Of a stretch of DNA of 64,000 bases, positions 7,862-16,508 are shown in pieces; the first letter of the stretch is position 1, and each line of letters starts with the position of its first letter. Position numbers and translations under genes: made by a program. The notes under the pieces were generated by a model, which was given only the letters and a program-made list of their open reading frames with translations, did no database searches and was not told where the DNA came from. The stretch spans positions 1 to 64,000 of the forward strand of contig CAWHJD010000008.1 of assembly GCA_963829585.1 (NCBI GenBank), written 5' to 3'. The DNA is from Sva-07 sp963829585 (lineage in GTDB: Bacteria; Actinomycetota; Acidimicrobiia; Acidimicrobiales; Ilumatobacteraceae).

Positions 7862-9631
7862 TCAGCCGAGCGCGTCGATCGTGACCGTTCCGGCGTTGCC
7901 GTCGACCGTGATGATGGCGCCGTCGGGAATGATGAGCGTCGCGTCGGCGACCGAGGCGACACAGGGGACGCCCAGTTCGCGTGACACGATCATCGCGTGG
8001 CTCCCCATGGCCCCGACGTTCACCACCACGGCGGCCGCCGGCACGAACAACGGCACCCAGGACGGATCGGTCTGCGGTGCGACCAGGATGTCACCGGGCT
8101 CGAGCCCTTCCGGGTCGGCAGCATCGAGAATGACCCGCGCCCGACCGGTGGCCACACCTCCCGAGCCGGCCGCTCCGGTCAGGACCGTGCCCACCGTTGC
8201 GGACGTCGTGGTCTCTCCGCCACGTCGACGCATGTCGGAGAGCGCCGGCACCACACCGTTGACGACGAACACCGGCTCGTAGTCGAACAGCGACTGGAAG
8301 GTGGCCCAACGATCGCGGATCACTCCGGCCATGGATTCGGGCTCGTGACGCAGCCGGTTGAGTTCGGCGTCGGTGACCATGAAGACCTGGGCGATCTCGT
8401 CGATAACTCCTCGCTCGACGAGTCGTCGTCCGAACTCCCGGAGGGCGACGCGCATCTCGTTGATGACCATCACGACGTTGGTCTTGGCGCGCTCGCGCCC
8501 GCTCAGGAACAGCCGCGCCGAGCTCATCGCCGCCTCGAACAGTCCGGCGGTCTCGGGATCGTCGGCGATCCGTGCGCGGATGTCGGCAGCGATGCGATCG
8601 CGCTCGGCGATCGCCGCGGTGTTGCGGTTGGTCGGTGCCTGTGAAGCGTCGGACCGGCGCATGAGGTCGATCGCTGCCAGCGCGATGCGCGGCTTGACCT
8701 CCCACGAGATGGCGTACACGTCGTACTCGTTCTGCCCACGCGCGCCGTGGTCGAACAAGAACTGGTCGAAACGGTCGAGGAAGTCCTTGGCCTCTGCCGC
8801 ATCCGAGGCTCGGAGCCGGTCGAGGACCTCGTCGGGACCGGCATCGAACGCGGCCGCGATCACGTCGGATGCCGCAGCCACTCGACCGAGCTCCCACATC
8901 GCGTGCGATGGTGCGGCCGAGTCGACGTCGATGCCCGCGAGCAGCCGGATCGACAGGGTCGGGTCGCCGAGGCCCTCGCAGATCGCGCTGAGCGCACCGG
9001 GTCCGAGCGATCCCACCGACGACACCCGCATGGCGTTCTCCATCGTCTGTTGGAGGTAGGGGATCATCGAACGGGCGCGTGCGAGGAGTGCCGCATCGGT
9101 CAGCGACTCGAGATCGGGGCGGTGCTCACGCAGCGAGCGGGCGAGCGCCCGGTCGGCGTCCAACTCGGGGAGCGACTGCGTCGACATCGCCCACGCCATC
9201 GACTCGCCGAGGCGAGCTTCATGGAACTCCGAGACGTGCCAGGGCTGCTCCTCGTAGGGCGGAACCTCGTCGCGTTCGTCGAAGAACGCCTTGTCGATCA
9301 TCTCCGGTGACGCTCCGGGCATGCGGGCGCCGAGGATGCGGGTCAAGGTCAGCGGGTTGTAGACGTAGCCGCCGAACATCTTGAACAGGTCGGGCGCGTC
9401 GGGATTCTCGAACTCGTCGTAGCTCAGCGCGCCGAGGTCGATGTAGGCGTCGCGCAGCCCCGGTGACAACGCCTCCTGCAGCACCATGCTCTTGCCGAGC
9501 ACGCTGAAGGGCTCGGGGAACACGTCCGCGGCGTTCCCCCGCGTCCAGGCGGGGAAGCGCTCGCCGAGCCTCGAGTCCCCGATCCATGCGTCGTCGTCGC
9601 CGGTGTGTGTCGCGGTGTGTGCAGTGGTCAA
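7862..9631 (-). CDS. PEP-utilising (phosphohistidine swivel) enzyme without ATP-grasp domain
   Basis: The 589-residue protein ends in the PEP-utiliser mobile domain: 'GDILVAPQTDPSWVPLF' and 'GAMGSHAMIVSRELGVPC', with the likely phosphorylated His at 545. The first 450 residues are helical and resemble the substrate-binding middle part of rifampicin-phosphotransferase/PEP-synthase proteins. The N-terminal nucleotide-binding (PPDK_N) domain those enzymes need is absent. The arrangement recalls subunit 1 of phenylphosphate synthase, which works with a separate ATP-binding subunit; none is encoded nearby. A paralogue lies at 37197-38960. The phosphorylated substrate is unknown. Confidence 0.75.
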   Translation of the reverse strand: MTTAHTATHTGDDDAWIGDSRLGERFPAWTRGNAADVFPEPFSVLGKSMVLQEALSPGLRDAYIDLGALSYDEFENPDAPDLFKMFGGYVYNPLTLTRILGARMPGASPEMIDKAFFDERDEVPPYEEQPWHVSEFHEARLGESMAWAMSTQSLPELDADRALARSLREHRPDLESLTDAALLARARSMIPYLQQTMENAMRVSSVGSLGPGALSAICEGLGDPTLSIRLLAGIDVDSAAPSHAMWELGRVAAASDVIAAAFDAGPDEVLDRLRASDAAEAKDFLDRFDQFLFDHGARGQNEYDVYAISWEVKPRIALAAIDLMRRSDASQAPTNRNTAAIAERDRIAADIRARIADDPETAGLFEAAMSSARLFLSGRERAKTNVVMVINEMRVALREFGRRLVERGVIDEIAQVFMVTDAELNRLRHEPESMAGVIRDRWATFQSLFDYEPVFVVNGVVPALSDMRRRGGETTTSATVGTVLTGAAGSGGVATGRARVILDAADPEGLEPGDILVAPQTDPSWVPLFVPAAAVVVNVGAMGSHAMIVSRELGVPCVASVADATLIIPDGAIITVDGNAGTVTIDALG

Positions 9632-9728
9632 CGGAGGCCCCCTCGTCGGTGTTCAGAACACGGCAACCATAGACGCGCCGCGATGTGCGGGTCCGATCCG
9701 TGAACGGCCGGGAACTAGCCTCGCTGTC

Positions 9729-10538
9729 GTGACCGAAGCAGGGAGTTGCCGAGTCGCTGTCGTGACCAAGGGCCACCCGTTCGACGCGCCGGCGTTCTTC
9801 GCGGTGTTCGATTCCATCGACGGAATCGAGTGGACTCACGTCGAGCATCCCGATGCGCTCGGCCTCGTCGACCCCGCCAGGGCCGCGGAGTTCGACGCCT
9901 TCGTCATGTACGACATGCCGGGAATCGCCTTCACCCGTGCCGACCCGCCGGCCGAGTTCCCCGAGCCTCCGCCGGGATATCCCGAGGCGTTCCGGCGGTT
10001 GCTCGACGAGGGCAAGGGGATGGTCTTCCTCCACCACGCCATCGCCGGTTGGCCCGCGTGGGAGGGCTACGCCGAGATCGTCGGTGGACGCTTCCACTAT
10101 CAGCCGGCCGCGCTCGACGGCATCGACTACCCCGATTCCGGATACCGCCACGATGTCACCCACACGGTCGAGGTTCTCGACCCGACGCACCCGATCTGCG
10201 CCGGCATCGATCCGACCTTCAGCATCACCGACGAGGTGTACCTCTTCCCCGTCCTCGAGGATCGGGTGGAGCCGCTGATGCGAAGCTCGTACGACTTCGT
10301 CGACTCCAACTTCTACTCGGCTGACCTGGCCATCCGCGGGAGTCGCAACGACCGCACCGGCTGGCATCACCCGCCCGGCAGCAACCTCGTGGCATGGACC
10401 AGAACGGTCGGCGCGTCATCGATCGCCTACGTGCAGTTCGGCGACGGTCCCGACACCTACGCCGATCCCAACTATCGTCGGATCGTCGCGAACGCCATCC
10501 ACTGGGCAGCGGACTCGACAAACATCACCGAGCGATGA
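9729..10538 (+). CDS. ThuA-like domain protein
   Basis: This 269-residue protein has the ThuA (class I glutamine-amidotransferase-like) fold: 'RVAVVTKGHPFDAPAFFAVF', then 'FDAFVMYDMPG', 'LLDEGKGMVFLHHAIAGWPAWEGYAEIVGGRF', and a late 'HPICAGIDPTFSITDEVYLFP'. ThuA proteins occur in sugar and glycoside catabolism, but their chemistry is poorly defined. I chose GTG 9729 because homology begins within 10 residues; the longer open frame upstream has no family character. Its stop codon sits in the left arm of the palindrome at 10532-10574. A second ThuA protein is encoded at 48377-49153. Confidence 0.7.
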   Translation: MTEAGSCRVAVVTKGHPFDAPAFFAVFDSIDGIEWTHVEHPDALGLVDPARAAEFDAFVMYDMPGIAFTRADPPAEFPEPPPGYPEAFRRLLDEGKGMVFLHHAIAGWPAWEGYAEIVGGRFHYQPAALDGIDYPDSGYRHDVTHTVEVLDPTHPICAGIDPTFSITDEVYLFPVLEDRVEPLMRSSYDFVDSNFYSADLAIRGSRNDRTGWHHPPGSNLVAWTRTVGASSIAYVQFGDGPDTYADPNYRRIVANAIHWAADSTNITER

Positions 10539-10574
10539 GCGAACAGCCCGCATAGCGGTCGCTTCGCTCATCGC
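10532..10574. terminator. 43-nt palindrome, copy 1 (terminator-like dispersed repeat)
   Basis: The arms GCGATGAGCGAA and TTCGCTCATCGC pair perfectly, with an inner CCGC-ata-GCGG stem. It lies between convergent genes and includes the ThuA stop codon. Copies 2 and 3 are at 38980-39022 and 55487-55529. Confidence 0.65.
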
Positions 10575-10580
10575 GCACGA

Positions 10581-12143
10581 TCAGATCCGGCGTTCCTGGC
10601 CGATCCAGTAGGGCTCGCGCAGCTTGGCCTTCTGGACCTTGCCGGTGCCGGTCGTCGGGAGCTCGTCGACGAAATCGATCGAACGGGGCACCTTGTAGCC
10701 GGCGAGCTGCTCGCGGCAGTAGGCGCGCAACGTGTCCTCGAGTGAGGCATCGGCGACCACCCCGTCGACCAGGGCGACGATCGCCTTCACCTCTTCACCG
10801 AACTCGTCGTTGGGTACGCCGATGACGGCCACCTCGGCCACGAGATCGTGACCGCCCAGCACCCCTTCGATCTCCGCCGGGTAGATGTTGACGCCGCCCG
10901 AGATGATCATGTCGATCTTGCGATCGCTCAACCAGAGGTAACCGTCGTCGTCGAGGTAGCCGACGTCGCCGGTCGTGAACACGCCCGGTTCGAGGTGAAC
11001 GTCGGCGGTCTTCTCCGGTGCGTTGTGGTACTCGAAGTCCATGCCCATCGCACTCCGGAAGTAGAGAGTTCCCGGCTGGTTCGGGCCGAGGCGCGTGCCG
11101 TCCTCGCCGACGACGATGATCTCCATGCCCGGCAGCGGCTGCCCGACGCTGCCGCCCTTGGCCATCCACTGCTCGGAGTCGATCATCGTGATGACCGATC
11201 CTTCCGTCGAGCCGTAGTACTCGCTGATGACCGGGCCCCACCAGTCGATGAGCGCCTGCTTGACCAGAGGTGGGCACGGCGCGGCGCCGTGGAGCACGAG
11301 CTGCAGCGACGAGCCGTCGAACGTCGACTTCACATCGTCCGGAAGATCCACCAGGCGCTTCATCTGCGTCGGGACGAGATGGATGTTCGTCGCCCGGTAC
11401 TCGTCGATCAGGCGCAACACGCCGGCGCTGTCGTACTTGTGCTGCATCACCGTCGCCGAGCCGACGATCATCGGCAGGAACGAGTACGCCCACTGCGCCG
11501 AGTGGTAGAACGGCCCGCACAGCACCGTGGTGCCCTGCCCTTCCACGAGGTTGGAGAATCCGGCGCCGATCAGCTGCCAGATGGCCGGGTCCGAGCCCGC
11601 CGGCATGCTCGACAGCGTGCCGCGAACGCCTTTGGGGTTGCCGGTCGTGCCGCTCGTGTAGAACATCGGCCCGCCGAAACTCTGGTCCGCCGGTTCGTCG
11701 GATGAACCGGCGGCCACGAAGTCGTCGAAGTTCTCGAAGCGTCCGGTCGTCGGAGCCCCGATGACGAGGGCGCGCTCGACAGCGGCGGCCCGCGGATCGG
11801 CCAGGGCCTTGGTCGCCTGATCGAGGAACTGGTGCCCGCAGATGAGCGCCTTGGCCCCGGAGTCACCGAGCACGTACGCGATCTCCGGCCCGACGAAGTG
11901 CCAGTTGACCGGGACGTAGGTGATGCCGCCGTTGGCGCAGGCGAAGGCGATCTCGAACCATTCGTTGCAGTTGCCGGCAACGACGGCGATCGTGTCGCCG
12001 CTGTTGATCCCTGCGGCGCGCAGGCCGTTGATCAGTCGATTGACGCGGTCGTCGAGTTCGGCCCAGGTCAACGTTCCGGAGTCGTCGGCGAGCGCGAGCT
12101 CGCCGCCTCGGGCCGCGGCAAATGACGCAGTCAGCACGGCCAT
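10581..12143 (-). CDS. AMP-forming acyl-CoA synthetase (ligase)
   Basis: A 520-residue member of the ANL superfamily, which activates a carboxylic acid with ATP and couples it to CoA. The P-loop motif is 'MFYTSGTTGNPKG', the A5 motif 'EYYGSTEG', the A7/A8 region 'GDVGYLDDDGYLWLSDRKIDMIISGG', and the catalytic Lys lies in 'GTGKVQKAKL'. Start is ATG 12143, two bases after the SnoaL stop, so translation is probably coupled. It is the last gene of the minus-strand VOC-Rieske-SnoaL-ligase unit and would convert the acid product or substrate of that module to a CoA ester. The substrate is unknown. Confidence 0.9.
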   Translation of the reverse strand: MAVLTASFAAARGGELALADDSGTLTWAELDDRVNRLINGLRAAGINSGDTIAVVAGNCNEWFEIAFACANGGITYVPVNWHFVGPEIAYVLGDSGAKALICGHQFLDQATKALADPRAAAVERALVIGAPTTGRFENFDDFVAAGSSDEPADQSFGGPMFYTSGTTGNPKGVRGTLSSMPAGSDPAIWQLIGAGFSNLVEGQGTTVLCGPFYHSAQWAYSFLPMIVGSATVMQHKYDSAGVLRLIDEYRATNIHLVPTQMKRLVDLPDDVKSTFDGSSLQLVLHGAAPCPPLVKQALIDWWGPVISEYYGSTEGSVITMIDSEQWMAKGGSVGQPLPGMEIIVVGEDGTRLGPNQPGTLYFRSAMGMDFEYHNAPEKTADVHLEPGVFTTGDVGYLDDDGYLWLSDRKIDMIISGGVNIYPAEIEGVLGGHDLVAEVAVIGVPNDEFGEEVKAIVALVDGVVADASLEDTLRAYCREQLAGYKVPRSIDFVDELPTTGTGKVQKAKLREPYWIGQERRI

Positions 12144-12145
12144 GG

Positions 12146-12574
12146 TCAGCCCCAGGCGTTCTGGAACGGTGCCGACAGATCGACCGGACCGCCGTAGTGC
12201 ACGACCAACTCCCGGCTCGCGAACAGCCACTCGCCGTCGACGCGGACGTACTTGTCGTCGTAGTGCGCGAGCAGGATTCCCCGGGAGTCGTCGGTGCGGG
12301 CCCAGTGCTCCATGATGTAGCAGCGACCGGAACCGGTGCCCGCTGCATCATCGAGGTCGGCGGTGCCGTTGACGACGTTCTGGATCACGGCCTTGAAGCC
12401 GTCCATCGCCGAGTTCCACAGTGCGAGGATCGCGTCGCGGCCCTCGACCCGCCGGCCCTTGCCCAGCTCCCACATCGCGTCGGTCGCCCAGGTGGACGAC
12501 CACTGCTCGGGATCGCGGTGCACGACGGCGTCGGCATAGCGGTGGACCAGGTCGTTGATCGCATCTCTGCTCAC
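12146..12574 (-). CDS. SnoaL/NTF2-like protein, possible Rieske partner
   Basis: A 142-residue cone-fold protein ('INDLVHRYADAVVHRDPEQWSSTWATDAMWELGKG' type opening and a terminal 'GEWLFASRELVVHY'). This fold is shared by SnoaL-type isomerases/hydratases and by the small (beta) subunits of ring-hydroxylating dioxygenases. The GTG start at 12574 overlaps the Rieske stop by four bases (GTGA), which argues for co-translation and perhaps a complex with the oxygenase. It could equally be an independent isomerase or dehydratase. Confidence 0.7.
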   Translation of the reverse strand: MSRDAINDLVHRYADAVVHRDPEQWSSTWATDAMWELGKGRRVEGRDAILALWNSAMDGFKAVIQNVVNGTADLDDAAGTGSGRCYIMEHWARTDDSRGILLAHYDDKYVRVDGEWLFASRELVVHYGGPVDLSAPFQNAWG

Positions 12575-13995
12575 GTGCGGGAGGCTCCTTCGTTGATGTA
12601 GCGCCGGACCATCGACTGGAAGTGGCGGGCGCGCACTTCCTGGTAGTTGCCGAGGGTCTGGCCGCGCTTCTTGCTGGACTTGAAACCGCGGGTCTGCGCG
12701 GCCAGGTTGGCAGTGTCCTGATCGAGCACTGCGCCGAGCGACGTCGGCAGACCGGGGACCGTGGTGTAGCTGTCGTTCACATCGAGATCGAACGGCTCGG
12801 CGGGCAAGGGCACCTTGCCCGAGCGCGGCTTGGGTCGCAGGTACAGCACCTCGTACAGGCATCGGTCGGGGTCGGGGCCGTCCGGACGGAACCGGTAGCA
12901 CAGTGGGATCTGGAGTCCGGGGAAGAAGAACGCGTTCGGGAACAGGAAGTACTCGATCGAGTCGATCGTCTCGGTCACCGACAAGTGGCTGAAGTCGTTG
13001 TCGTACTGCTCGCCGAGCACTTCTTGCATGTGGCGGGCGTACACGTCACGGGCCCGTTGGCCCTCCGGGATCGCCGGGATCTCCTGGCCGGGGTTCTTGC
13101 GGGACATGAGCATGTTCAAGATGCCCTGCTCGTCGGGCCGCTTCTCCTCGGGAACGTGCGGGCTGGTGGTGCCGATCGTGTGAACGAACCGTGAGACGTT
13201 GTCGCCGAACACGTCGTACTGGGCGTTCGCGTCGCCTGCGGTGTAGATCGACTGCGAGTGGGTTTCGAGGATGTGGTACGCCTCGAGGAACGCTTCGGCC
13301 GACGCCTTCCAGTTGGCCGGGAGGCGCTTGCGGATGTGTACCTCGACGTAACGGTCGGCGAGGTTCCAGTTGGCGAAGTGTTCCGGGAGCACGCCGAGGT
13401 ACTCCTCCAACGGCGGTGCCATCAACTCGGGCGCACAGTCGTCGAAGTTCACGAAGATGAACCCACCCCACTGCCCGGTGCGAACCTGCGGCAGGCGGAA
13501 TTCCTCTGCGTCGACATGCGGGAAGTCCCATTCGCACGGCAGGTCGATGAGCTCACCGTCGAGGTTCCACGTCCATCCGTGGAACGGACAACGCAACTTG
13601 GGGCTGTAGCCGGCGGTGGCCGGCGGCTTCAGTTGGGTGCCCCGGTGGAGGCATGCGTTGTGGAATGCCCGGACGGTGCCGTCGGGCCCCCGAACCACGA
13701 CGGCCGACCGATCGCCGACGTCGTAGACGTAGTAGTCGCCGGGCTCGGGGATGTGCTCTTCGCGGCACGCCCACTGCCACGTGCGCGACCACATGTGCTC
13801 GTGCTCCGACGCGGCGTACTCCGGTGACGTGAACTCTTCGTACGGGACGTCGCTGTCGCCCTCGAACTCGTAGGACTCCTGGAGCAGCGTTGCGGGCGGC
13901 GGCGTCGAGTCGCCCAGGATGAGATCGCGTGTGCTCGGGCCGGGGCAGCGTGCCTCGCCGGGCCGCAACGAGACGGGTGTGACGGTGTCGCTCAT
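12571..13995 (-). CDS. Rieske aromatic-ring-hydroxylating-type oxygenase, alpha subunit
   Basis: A 474-residue catalytic subunit. The Rieske [2Fe-2S] ligands are C115/H117 ('CLHRG') and C136/H139 ('CPFHGW'). The mononuclear iron site is in 'EAFLEAYHILETHSQ' (H241, H246). Such enzymes insert O2-derived oxygen into aromatic, steroid or alicyclic C-H bonds using electrons from a ferredoxin and reductase. Neither lies in this operon; a Rieske ferredoxin is encoded at 16034. The start ATG is about 25 nt downstream (in transcription direction) of a structured hairpin at 14020-14056. It is the second gene of the VOC-Rieske-SnoaL-ligase unit. Confidence 0.9.
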   Translation of the reverse strand: MSDTVTPVSLRPGEARCPGPSTRDLILGDSTPPPATLLQESYEFEGDSDVPYEEFTSPEYAASEHEHMWSRTWQWACREEHIPEPGDYYVYDVGDRSAVVVRGPDGTVRAFHNACLHRGTQLKPPATAGYSPKLRCPFHGWTWNLDGELIDLPCEWDFPHVDAEEFRLPQVRTGQWGGFIFVNFDDCAPELMAPPLEEYLGVLPEHFANWNLADRYVEVHIRKRLPANWKASAEAFLEAYHILETHSQSIYTAGDANAQYDVFGDNVSRFVHTIGTTSPHVPEEKRPDEQGILNMLMSRKNPGQEIPAIPEGQRARDVYARHMQEVLGEQYDNDFSHLSVTETIDSIEYFLFPNAFFFPGLQIPLCYRFRPDGPDPDRCLYEVLYLRPKPRSGKVPLPAEPFDLDVNDSYTTVPGLPTSLGAVLDQDTANLAAQTRGFKSSKKRGQTLGNYQEVRARHFQSMVRRYINEGASRT

Positions 13996-14019
13996 GTGGC
14001 AGTGCTCCTGATCATCCTG

Positions 14020-14056
14020 ATCCGGTCTTTCGGGGTCGGGTCCGGAAAGACCGGAT
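14020..14056. promoter_or_regulatory. Hairpin with conserved 13-nt loop, copy 1
   Basis: ATCCGGTCTTTC and GAAAGACCGGAT form a perfect 12-bp stem around GGGGTCGGGTCCG. It lies 24 nt upstream of the Rieske start at 13995. A second copy with the same loop and co-varying stem is at 62647-62685. Confidence 0.6.
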
Positions 14057-14074
14057 GGATCGTCGTTGTCGTGA

Positions 14075-14593
14075 TCATCCGGTGGTCTGGATCATCGGGG
14101 TGTGTTCGAGGGCGAAGGGCACCACGGGATCGAGGATCTCCTGGAGCTCGACGATGTTGCCGTCGGGATCGCGTCCGTAGATCGCGCGGAGGCGACTGTT
14201 GCCGAGTTCGGCGATCGTCGGTGGGGGCGCATGGAAGGTCATGCCGGATCGCGAGAGCCGTTCGTACTCGGCGTCGATGTCGCTGACGTCGAGGCAGAAG
14301 TGGGTGTAGCCGTGACTCGCCGGTGAACGGCCGGGATCGGCTGGTGTTCCGATCGGCGACTCGTACTGGAACAGCTCGAGGTACGCGTTGCCGGCCTGCA
14401 GCATCAACTGGCGGGCGGCCGAGCCGGGGAGACCGATGATGCGATCGATGATGGGTCGGTCACTCCAACTCGTCGACATCACGGGTTCGAAACCGATCAC
14501 GTCGACGTAGAACGCGGCGAGACGATCGAGATCGGGCGTCGAGATCGCCACGTGATGAACTCCTCTGATCACTGTCGGCTCGCCCCCTTCCAT
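14075..14593 (-). CDS. VOC (glyoxalase/extradiol dioxygenase-like) family protein
   Basis: An intact 172-residue two-module VOC protein. The first module opens 'GVHHVAISTPDLDRLAAFY' (metal His), the second 'HGYTHFCLDVSDIDAEYERL', and the C-terminus has the metal-ligand Glu context 'DPDGNIVELQEI'. It could be an isomerase, epimerase or ring-cleaving enzyme. It is the first gene of the minus-strand Rieske unit and divergent from the second Rieske gene at 14686. The GTG at 14572 is an alternative start. Confidence 0.75.
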   Translation of the reverse strand: MEGGEPTVIRGVHHVAISTPDLDRLAAFYVDVIGFEPVMSTSWSDRPIIDRIIGLPGSAARQLMLQAGNAYLELFQYESPIGTPADPGRSPASHGYTHFCLDVSDIDAEYERLSRSGMTFHAPPPTIAELGNSRLRAIYGRDPDGNIVELQEILDPVVPFALEHTPMIQTTG

Positions 14594-14685
14594 GTGCTTG
14601 CACGTGTGGGCGGTACGAGCCGCCCGACTTGCCGAACGCGCATTAGGTTAGTCGCACGGGGTCTTGGACGAAGAAGGGGAACGAC

Positions 14686-16041
14686 ATGACTGACATCATC
14701 GAGCAACCGGTTGCCGTGCGGGGAACACCGCGCACGAAGGCACCCGAGCCGGAGCTGAGTTCCAACACGATCCGGGGCGAGCGCTACTGGTCGCCCGAGT
14801 TCGCGCGCCTCGAGGAGGAGGCGTTGTGGCCTCGCGTCTGGCAGGTGGCCGGACGGGTCGATCAGATCCCCGAACCCGGCGACTACGTCACCTACGAGAT
14901 CGGCCGTGACTCGGTGATCGCCGTGCGCGGGCTCGACACCGCGGTTCGCGTGTTCTACAACGTCTGCCAGCATCGTGGGAACCGACTCGTCACGGCCGAG
15001 GCCGGCACGCTGCTCACCGGTGAGTTCCAGTGCGCGTACCACGGCTGGCGGTTCGGCGTCGACGGGCGACTGAACTGGGTCCCCGACGAGGACGACTTCC
15101 CGCAGGGAAGTCCGTGCGGGGTGCGCAATCTCGTCGAGATGCCGTCCGACACGTGGGCCGGATTCATCTGGTTCAACATGGACCAGGATGCCGCACCGCT
15201 GCGCGAGTGGCTCGACCCCGTCGCCGATCATCTCGACGCGTACCGCATGGAGAACATGAAGCGCACCCACTGGGTGACGGTTGTCGGTGAGTTCAACTGG
15301 AAGTGCGTGCAGGACAACTTCAACGAGAGCTATCACCTGCCGTACGTGCACCCGCAGACCCTCGCGTCGATGAACGAACACCACAGCGGCTGCCAGTTCG
15401 ACCTGTACGAGTCGGGTCACGCGCGCATGCTGATGCCCGGAGGCGGGCCCGGGCCGCAGTACAGCGGCAAGGCGGAGCGCACCATCAAGAGCCTCGGACC
15501 CGACCTGGAGTTCTGGGACCTCGACCCGACGCCGTTCCTCGACGACCCGAGCGGGATTCGCGTCGCGCTGCAGCAGCGCAAGCGCGAGCTCGGCGCGTCC
15601 AAGGGCTACGACTTCTCCGACTACTCCGACGAGCAGCTGACCGACAACTACCACTACACCGTGTTCCCGAACATCTCGTTCAGCATGAAGCCCGACGGCT
15701 GCATCTGGCTCCGGGCCACGCCGTACCCGGGCGACCCGCAGAAGTGCTACTTCGACATGTGGTACCTCACCCTCTTCCCGGAGGGGTCGAAGGAGTACTG
15801 GTCGAACTCGATGCGCGACTGGGTGTCGGTGGACCATCAGGTCGAACACCAGACCGGGCTCGCCGGGGAGGTCTCGTGCGGTCCCGGAATCGACCAGGAC
15901 GTCGCCATCTGGAACACCCAACAGCAGGGCCTGCGGTCGCGGGGCTTCCGGGGTGAGTACATGCCCTGGCAGGAGCGACGCATCCGGTTCTTCCACGACA
16001 ACATCGACCGCCACCTCGCGATGGGTCCGCTGAATGGCTGA
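14686..16041 (+). CDS. Rieske oxygenase, alpha subunit
   Basis: A 451-residue Rieske non-haem iron oxygenase. The cluster ligands are C94/H96 ('CQHRG') and C116/H119 ('CAYHGW'), and the catalytic iron histidines are H217/H222 in 'NFNESYHLPYVHPQ'. Its 'NW' + 'QDNFNESYHLPYVHP' region is closer to the choline/carnitine/steroid monooxygenase-like clade than to classical dioxygenases. It overlaps the downstream Rieske ferredoxin by eight bases, an obvious electron donor. Ferredoxin, kinase-like and SDR genes follow with tight spacing. The substrate is unknown. Confidence 0.9.
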   Translation: MTDIIEQPVAVRGTPRTKAPEPELSSNTIRGERYWSPEFARLEEEALWPRVWQVAGRVDQIPEPGDYVTYEIGRDSVIAVRGLDTAVRVFYNVCQHRGNRLVTAEAGTLLTGEFQCAYHGWRFGVDGRLNWVPDEDDFPQGSPCGVRNLVEMPSDTWAGFIWFNMDQDAAPLREWLDPVADHLDAYRMENMKRTHWVTVVGEFNWKCVQDNFNESYHLPYVHPQTLASMNEHHSGCQFDLYESGHARMLMPGGGPGPQYSGKAERTIKSLGPDLEFWDLDPTPFLDDPSGIRVALQQRKRELGASKGYDFSDYSDEQLTDNYHYTVFPNISFSMKPDGCIWLRATPYPGDPQKCYFDMWYLTLFPEGSKEYWSNSMRDWVSVDHQVEHQTGLAGEVSCGPGIDQDVAIWNTQQQGLRSRGFRGEYMPWQERRIRFFHDNIDRHLAMGPLNG

Positions 16042-16450
16042 CGATTCCGAGCCGGACACCGTCGAGTCGGAGAGCGTCGAGCCGGACACCGTCGAACTCG
16101 GCGACCTGAGCGATCTCGCGGACGGCGAGCTGCGTTGCTTCGAACACATCGGTCGTGACGGCATCGTCGTGTGCCGCGTCGCCGGGAAGCTGTACGCCCT
16201 CGCCGACAACTGCTCGCACGCCGACACCCCGTTGAGCGAAGGGCGCCTGCGCGGCTTCGGTCTCACCTGCCCGTTGCACGGGGCATCGTTCGACGTGCGT
16301 GACGGGTCGCATTCCGGCCCGCCGGCCTGGGAGGGCGTGGCAGCTCACGAGGTGGTCGAGACCGAGGGGGTCGCCGTCGTCGTCATGGGCACCCGCAGCC
16401 GGCGCGACGACGGCCCGGTCGCCGACGGCAGCCGGATGCGCACGCGCTGA
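16034..16450 (+). CDS. Rieske-type ferredoxin
   Basis: A 138-residue protein with a single Rieske domain: C60/H62 in 'CSHADTPLSEG' and C79/H82 in 'CPLHGASFD'. It carries electrons in the cytoplasm from a ferredoxin reductase to the oxygenase. An acidic N-terminal extension of about 20 residues contains a short repeat, 'SEPDTVES' then 'VEPDTVEL'. The start overlaps the oxygenase gene, so the two are almost certainly made together. No reductase gene is present in the window. Confidence 0.9.
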   Translation: MADDSEPDTVESESVEPDTVELGDLSDLADGELRCFEHIGRDGIVVCRVAGKLYALADNCSHADTPLSEGRLRGFGLTCPLHGASFDVRDGSHSGPPAWEGVAAHEVVETEGVAVVVMGTRSRRDDGPVADGSRMRTR

Positions 16451-16508
16451 CCACCTCGCTGCACGGTCGGGTCGGAGACTGCGCCGTGTCGATCGCTATC
16501 TTCTGCGC

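Noticed and set aside
14569..16266. Long minus-strand ORF (565 residues) opposite the Rieske oxygenase
   Set aside because: It is antisense to a clear Rieske gene, is composed of the biased residues expected from the opposite strand of GC-rich coding DNA, and shows no family motif.
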